Source: Photobacterium toruni (GTDB lineage Bacteria > Pseudomonadota > Gammaproteobacteria > Enterobacterales > Vibrionaceae). From it: a stretch of DNA of 64,000 bases. The DNA is taken from the NCBI RefSeq assembly GCF_024529955.1, contig NZ_AP024854.1, forward strand, positions 1,922,001-1,986,000. Reading direction: 5' to 3'. Below are positions 60,445-64,000 of this stretch, one piece after another. Under the pieces are notes generated by a model. That model searched no databases. It was given only the letters and a program-made list of their open reading frames with translations, and had not been told where the DNA came from. A program made the position numbers and the translations under genes. Positions within the stretch are counted from its first letter, which is position 1. Every line of letters begins with the position of its first letter.

Positions 60445-62031
60445 TTACACTTCAACCTGACGTGAAACGACATCTTGTGCAGTATCTTTTTGCTCAAAAT
60501 GATAACGGCCTGTCTTCAAGCTACTTGGACCTAAACGTGCAAACTTAAGCATCAAGTACACTTCAGCAATCAAGAACAGAGTGTAAAGTCCGATAATTGC
60601 AGCTAACGAGAACCATAATTGTGATGGTTCAAGATTGGATGCGGCCATATGTACTGGCAATATTTCACCAACAGCCCATGGTTGACGACCATATTCAGCA
60701 ACAAACCAACCCGCTTCAATTGCAATCCAAGGTAATGGAATACCAAATAATGCAGCTTTAAGTACCCACTTGTTACCTGTGATTTTATGACGGCAAGACT
60801 GTACAAATGCAGCGCCAATAATAGCAAACATTAGGAAACCAGCACCCACCATGATACGGAAGCTAAAGAATAGCGGCCATACACGAGGAATAGAGTCATC
60901 AACAGCTTTTTGAATTTGCTCAGGGGTTGCATCAACAACTTTATCAGTATAAGGCTTCAATAATAGGCCATAACCTAAATCGCCTTTTACTTCATTAAAT
61001 GCTGCAACATTGGCTGGCGTCTTATCACCTGCACGCAATTTCTCAAGTAAACCGTAAGCAACCATACCATTACGAATACGTACTGCATGCTGCTTTTTCA
61101 AATCACGAATACCTAATACTTGAGTATCCAGTGAACGTGTTGCAATAATACCCATTAAATATGGGATCTTAATTGCGTAATCTGTTTCCATCGTTTCTTG
61201 ATTAGGGAAACCAAAAGCCGTGAACGCCGCTGGAGCAGGTTCGGTATGCCACTCAGCTTCAATTGCTGCTAGCTTAGTTTTCTGAACGTCACCTAATTCA
61301 TAACCTGATTCATCGCCTAAAATCATTACCGATACAATTGATGCAAGACCAAAAGCAGCAGCAATCGCAAATGAACGACGAGCAAAGGCAATATCACGTC
61401 CTCTTAGCATGTAGTATGAACTTACGCCAAGAATAAACATTGCACCACATACGTAACCTGATGCCACTGTATGTACGAATTTAACCTGAGCAACAGGGTT
61501 AAAGACGACTTCAGCAAAGCTCACCATTTCCATACGCATGGTTTCGTAGTTGAAATCAGCCCCCACCGGGTTTTGCATCCAACCATTAGCAATTAGGATC
61601 CACAATGCAGAGAAATTAGACGCTAACGCTACTAACCATGTCACTGTAAGGTGTTGACGTTTTGATAGACGATCCCAGCCAAAAAAGAACATACCGACTA
61701 GAGTGGATTCAAGGAAAAACGCCATCAGTGCTTCAATCGCTAACGGCGCACCGAAGATATCACCAACATAATGAGAATAATAAGCCCAGTTTGTACCAAA
61801 CTGGAATTCCATGGATAGGCCAGTAGCCACACCCAATGCAAAGTTAATCGCGAAAAGCTTACCCCAGAACTTTGTCATGTCCTTATAGATTTGCTTGCCT
61901 GTCATAACATAAACTGATTCCATGATGGCAAGTAAAAACGCCATACCTAGAGTCAGGGGAACGAACAAAAAGTGATACATCGCTGTTAAAGCGAACTGTA
62001 ACCGCGATAGTTCGACGACATCAGTTAACAT
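60445..62031 (-). CDS. cydA: Cytochrome bd quinol oxidase subunit I
   Basis: 528 residues (E. coli 522). Binds haems b558, b595 and d. Haem ligand His in [17 protein letters not shown]-loop (about 255-380) with [15 protein letters not shown], and [14 protein letters not shown] at 62031 with AAGGAG is chosen over a TTG six codons earlier. Quinol oxidase of high oxygen affinity; FNR boxes lie about 260-320 bases upstream. Confidence 0.97.
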   Translation of the reverse strand: MLTDVVELSRLQFALTAMYHFLFVPLTLGMAFLLAIMESVYVMTGKQIYKDMTKFWGKLFAINFALGVATGLSMEFQFGTNWAYYSHYVGDIFGAPLAIEALMAFFLESTLVGMFFFGWDRLSKRQHLTVTWLVALASNFSALWILIANGWMQNPVGADFNYETMRMEMVSFAEVVFNPVAQVKFVHTVASGYVCGAMFILGVSSYYMLRGRDIAFARRSFAIAAAFGLASIVSVMILGDESGYELGDVQKTKLAAIEAEWHTEPAPAAFTAFGFPNQETMETDYAIKIPYLMGIIATRSLDTQVLGIRDLKKQHAVRIRNGMVAYGLLEKLRAGDKTPANVAAFNEVKGDLGYGLLLKPYTDKVVDATPEQIQKAVDDSIPRVWPLFFSFRIMVGAGFLMFAIIGAAFVQSCRHKITGNKWVLKAALFGIPLPWIAIEAGWFVAEYGRQPWAVGEILPVHMAASNLEPSQLWFSLAAIIGLYTLFLIAEVYLMLKFARLGPSSLKTGRYHFEQKDTAQDVVSRQVEV

Positions 62032-62289
62032 TGATAACTCCTTTTTCACCTGCTGACGGGTGAAGTACTACACAGTGTACTGGTTATTGGTTTTAGCCAA
62101 TCGTAGATAACAAACCGCAATATTAATGATCTTCCTGATCGCATTAATCATGATGATAATGGCGTCCATTCTATTGTTGCAGTTTTGTACCAAAAATATT
62201 GTTTTACTGTTATTCTACAGCTAATAAATTCAAGGCTAATATTACAGATATCAGCAATAATCTTCAAAGTATTTATTAATAGTTTTGCT

Positions 62290-62303
62290 TTGATATTTAT
62301 CAA
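62290..62303. promoter_or_regulatory. FNR box upstream of cydA
   Basis: TTGAT-ATTT-ATCAA, a perfect FNR consensus. In E. coli FNR represses cydAB in strict anaerobiosis and ArcA activates it. The promoter itself could not be placed. Confidence 0.75.
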
Positions 62304-62339
62304 ATAAAACACCGCCACAAGCCAACGACGCCACTAAAC

Positions 62340-62353
62340 ATGATTTACATCAA
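62340..62353. promoter_or_regulatory. Second FNR-like box upstream of cydA
   Basis: ATGAT-TTAC-ATCAA, nine of ten consensus positions, 50 bases from the first box, so roughly five helical turns apart. Confidence 0.6.
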
Positions 62354-62911
62354 AAAATATTACCTTTCTTTCGTATTTTTTAAACTTTATACCACCTGTA
62401 TTTTTAATATTTACTTTTAATAATGATGCATTAGATCATAATCCATTCTTATTTATTCACAATCAATCAATATAAAATCATTACCGCTTTTGCAAAAAGC
62501 TCTCTATAAATCAATATTAAACAACAGGTTACACAATTCCATTTGCAAATAATTGTATGCCAATAAAGAATCCACAAGTGGTACTAATAAATATTTCACT
62601 TAAATAAAAAACCAACTAAACAGCAAAAAATTCATTATATAACAATGTCTTATTTGTATGATTATAATATTCATTGAACTAAAAGGCCTCAAACGATCAT
62701 TTTGTATTAAATAGATTTTAATTATGATTAAATATTTAAAGGATAAATATTATACAAAAAAACAATACTTAATAAGTTCAGATAAAATTCTATACTTTTG
62801 TGTTTAATTAAAAGTACCAACTCGTTATTAAATGGTAATCAATATTATTTTCAATAACATTATTATTGTTAAATATTAGCTTTTTTTTATATTTCTGAAA
62901 TAGAGGTATAA

Positions 62912-62942
62912 AAAAAACGAGACTATTATTGTCTCGTTTTTT
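62912..62942 (-). terminator. Terminator of the ruvB transcript
   Basis: ACGAGAC-N7-GTCTCGT (62917-62937), with a T-run on the minus strand. Confidence 0.9.
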
Positions 62943-62968
62943 ACTTTTTACTTTTTACTTTTTACTTT
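62937..62968. repeat. Heptamer tandem repeat after ruvB
   Basis: TTTTTAC is repeated four times between the ruvB stop and its terminator. A slippage-prone tract in the 3' untranslated region. Confidence 0.8.
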
Positions 62969-62974
62969 CCGTTA

Positions 62975-63991
62975 TTATTTTGTTTTTGGTATATCAAGTC
63001 CAAAATGTAAATAAGCACGTTGAGTTGCAATTCGACCACGTGGTGTACGTTGTAAAAAACCTTGCTGAATCAAATATGGCTCAAGTACATCTTCAATAGT
63101 GTCTCTCTCTTCACCAATTGCAGCAGCTAAATTATCAAGTCCAACGGGTCCCCCCATGAACTTATCAATAATAGCCATCAATAATTTACGGTCCATATAG
63201 TCAAAGCCGCTACTATCAACATCGAGCATATCAAGTGCTTTATTTGCGACTTCAGAGCAAATATGGCCATTACTTTTCACTTCAGCATAATCACGAACAC
63301 GACGTAATAATCGATTCGCAATACGTGGCGTACCGCGAGCACGCATTGCCATTTCCATCGCCCCTCCCTCTTCAAGGGATAAACCAAGATAACTGGCACT
63401 ACGAGAGACGATATCTTTAAGATCATCCACTTTGTAATATTCTAAGCGTTGCGTAATACCAAATCGATCACGTAATGGCGAGGTTAACGATCCCGCACGT
63501 GTCGTCGCACCAATTAAGGTAAATGGTGGTAAATCAATTTTAATTGAACGCGCTGCAGGACCTTCACCAATCATAATATCTAATTGATAGTCTTCCATTG
63601 CTGGATAAAGAATCTCTTCAACTTGCGGGCTTAAACGATGAATTTCATCAATAAAAAGCACATCGTTTTCTTCAAGATTAGTTAATAACGCAGCCAGATC
63701 TCCTGCCTTTTCAAGCACTGGTCCTGATGTAGTACGAATACTCACACCCATTTCATTAGCCACAATATTGGCCAAGGTGGTTTTACCTAAACCAGGAGGA
63801 CCAAAGATCAATAAGTGGTCAAGAGCCTCATTGCGCAATCTTGCTGCTTGAATAAATATTTCCATTTGATCACGAACGTGATCTTGACCTTGATAATCGT
63901 TGAGTAACTTCGGACGAATAGCGCGATCTATAATTTCATCTTCGCGAGGTGTCTCAAAATTACTAGAAACCAGTCTATCGGCTTCAATCAT
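62975..63991 (-). CDS. ruvB: Holliday junction branch-migration ATPase RuvB
   Basis: 338 residues (E. coli 336). AAA+ motor: Walker [13 protein letters not shown], Walker [12 protein letters not shown], sensor [18 protein letters not shown], and a C-terminal winged helix with [10 protein letters not shown]. Works with RuvA on Holliday junctions. Complete; ruvA would lie just beyond the window end. Confidence 0.97.
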   Translation of the reverse strand: MIEADRLVSSNFETPREDEIIDRAIRPKLLNDYQGQDHVRDQMEIFIQAARLRNEALDHLLIFGPPGLGKTTLANIVANEMGVSIRTTSGPVLEKAGDLAALLTNLEENDVLFIDEIHRLSPQVEEILYPAMEDYQLDIMIGEGPAARSIKIDLPPFTLIGATTRAGSLTSPLRDRFGITQRLEYYKVDDLKDIVSRSASYLGLSLEEGGAMEMAMRARGTPRIANRLLRRVRDYAEVKSNGHICSEVANKALDMLDVDSSGFDYMDRKLLMAIIDKFMGGPVGLDNLAAAIGEERDTIEDVLEPYLIQQGFLQRTPRGRIATQRAYLHFGLDIPKTK

Positions 63992-64000
63992 AATAAATAC

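Larger units (their letters stand above)
62032..62911. other. Long AT-rich upstream region of cydA
   Basis: About 880 bases without a gene. Apart from the FNR boxes at 62290-62353 I see nothing recognised. Very AT-rich, so a nucleoid-protein target is possible. Confidence 0.5.

Overview
The window is one AT-rich chromosomal segment of a gamma-proteobacterium. Gene content and order (nrdB-yfaE, cysB, miaE, topA, yciN, sohB, yciK, rluB, rnm-yciO, trpEGDCFBA with separate trpG and trpD, yciB, yciA, yciI, tol-pal, cydABX-ybgE, ruvB) and protein similarity point to Vibrionaceae. The base composition and mix of genes suggest Photobacterium, but that genus call is inference. I see no insertion sequence, prophage, integron or CRISPR array.

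Layout. 1-5600: end of nrdB with its ferredoxin yfaE, then a PotE-like antiporter and an AdiA-type arginine decarboxylase (acid resistance/polyamine exchange) and a YbaY/META lipoprotein. 5800-15400: a CinA-like protein, tyrP behind a TyrR box and a structured leader, a GGDEF-EAL protein, a methyltransferase, cysB, a coiled-coil membrane protein and miaE. 15400-24150: housekeeping block topA, yciN, sohB, yciK, rluB, yciO, rnm. 24150-31400: trp operon with a TrpR operator, a leader peptide and seven enzyme activities. 31400-41800: yciB, yciA, yciI, a probable type II secretion pilotin, SbmA-like transporter, two RNA-modification-type enzymes, clsA, yiaY, a 29-residue lipoprotein gene and a RhlE-like helicase. 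41800-42600: two tRNA-Ser genes followed by tandem repeats that copy the tRNA 3' end and its terminator. 42700-49600: alaE, glpF-like channel and gldA, then yhjX together with the YpdAB pyruvate-sensing pair. 49800-54000: a YecA-like protein, nadA, and a small AT-rich island (three small membrane proteins plus a tiny opposite-strand gene) lodged between nadA and cpoB. 54000-64000: pal, tolB, tolA, tolR, tolQ, ybgC, the cytochrome bd operon with cydX, and ruvB.

The genes are mostly conserved core functions. The parts worth a second look are (i) the tRNA-Ser tail repeats, (ii) the nadA-cpoB island with its FNR/CRP-like mini-transcript, (iii) the PotE-like/AdiA pairing, (iv) the yhjX promoter, which carries a two-part motif like the E. 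coli YpdB target, and (v) the tyrP and trp leaders. Many genes are flanked by clear intrinsic terminators, often shared by convergent pairs, which help set transcript boundaries.
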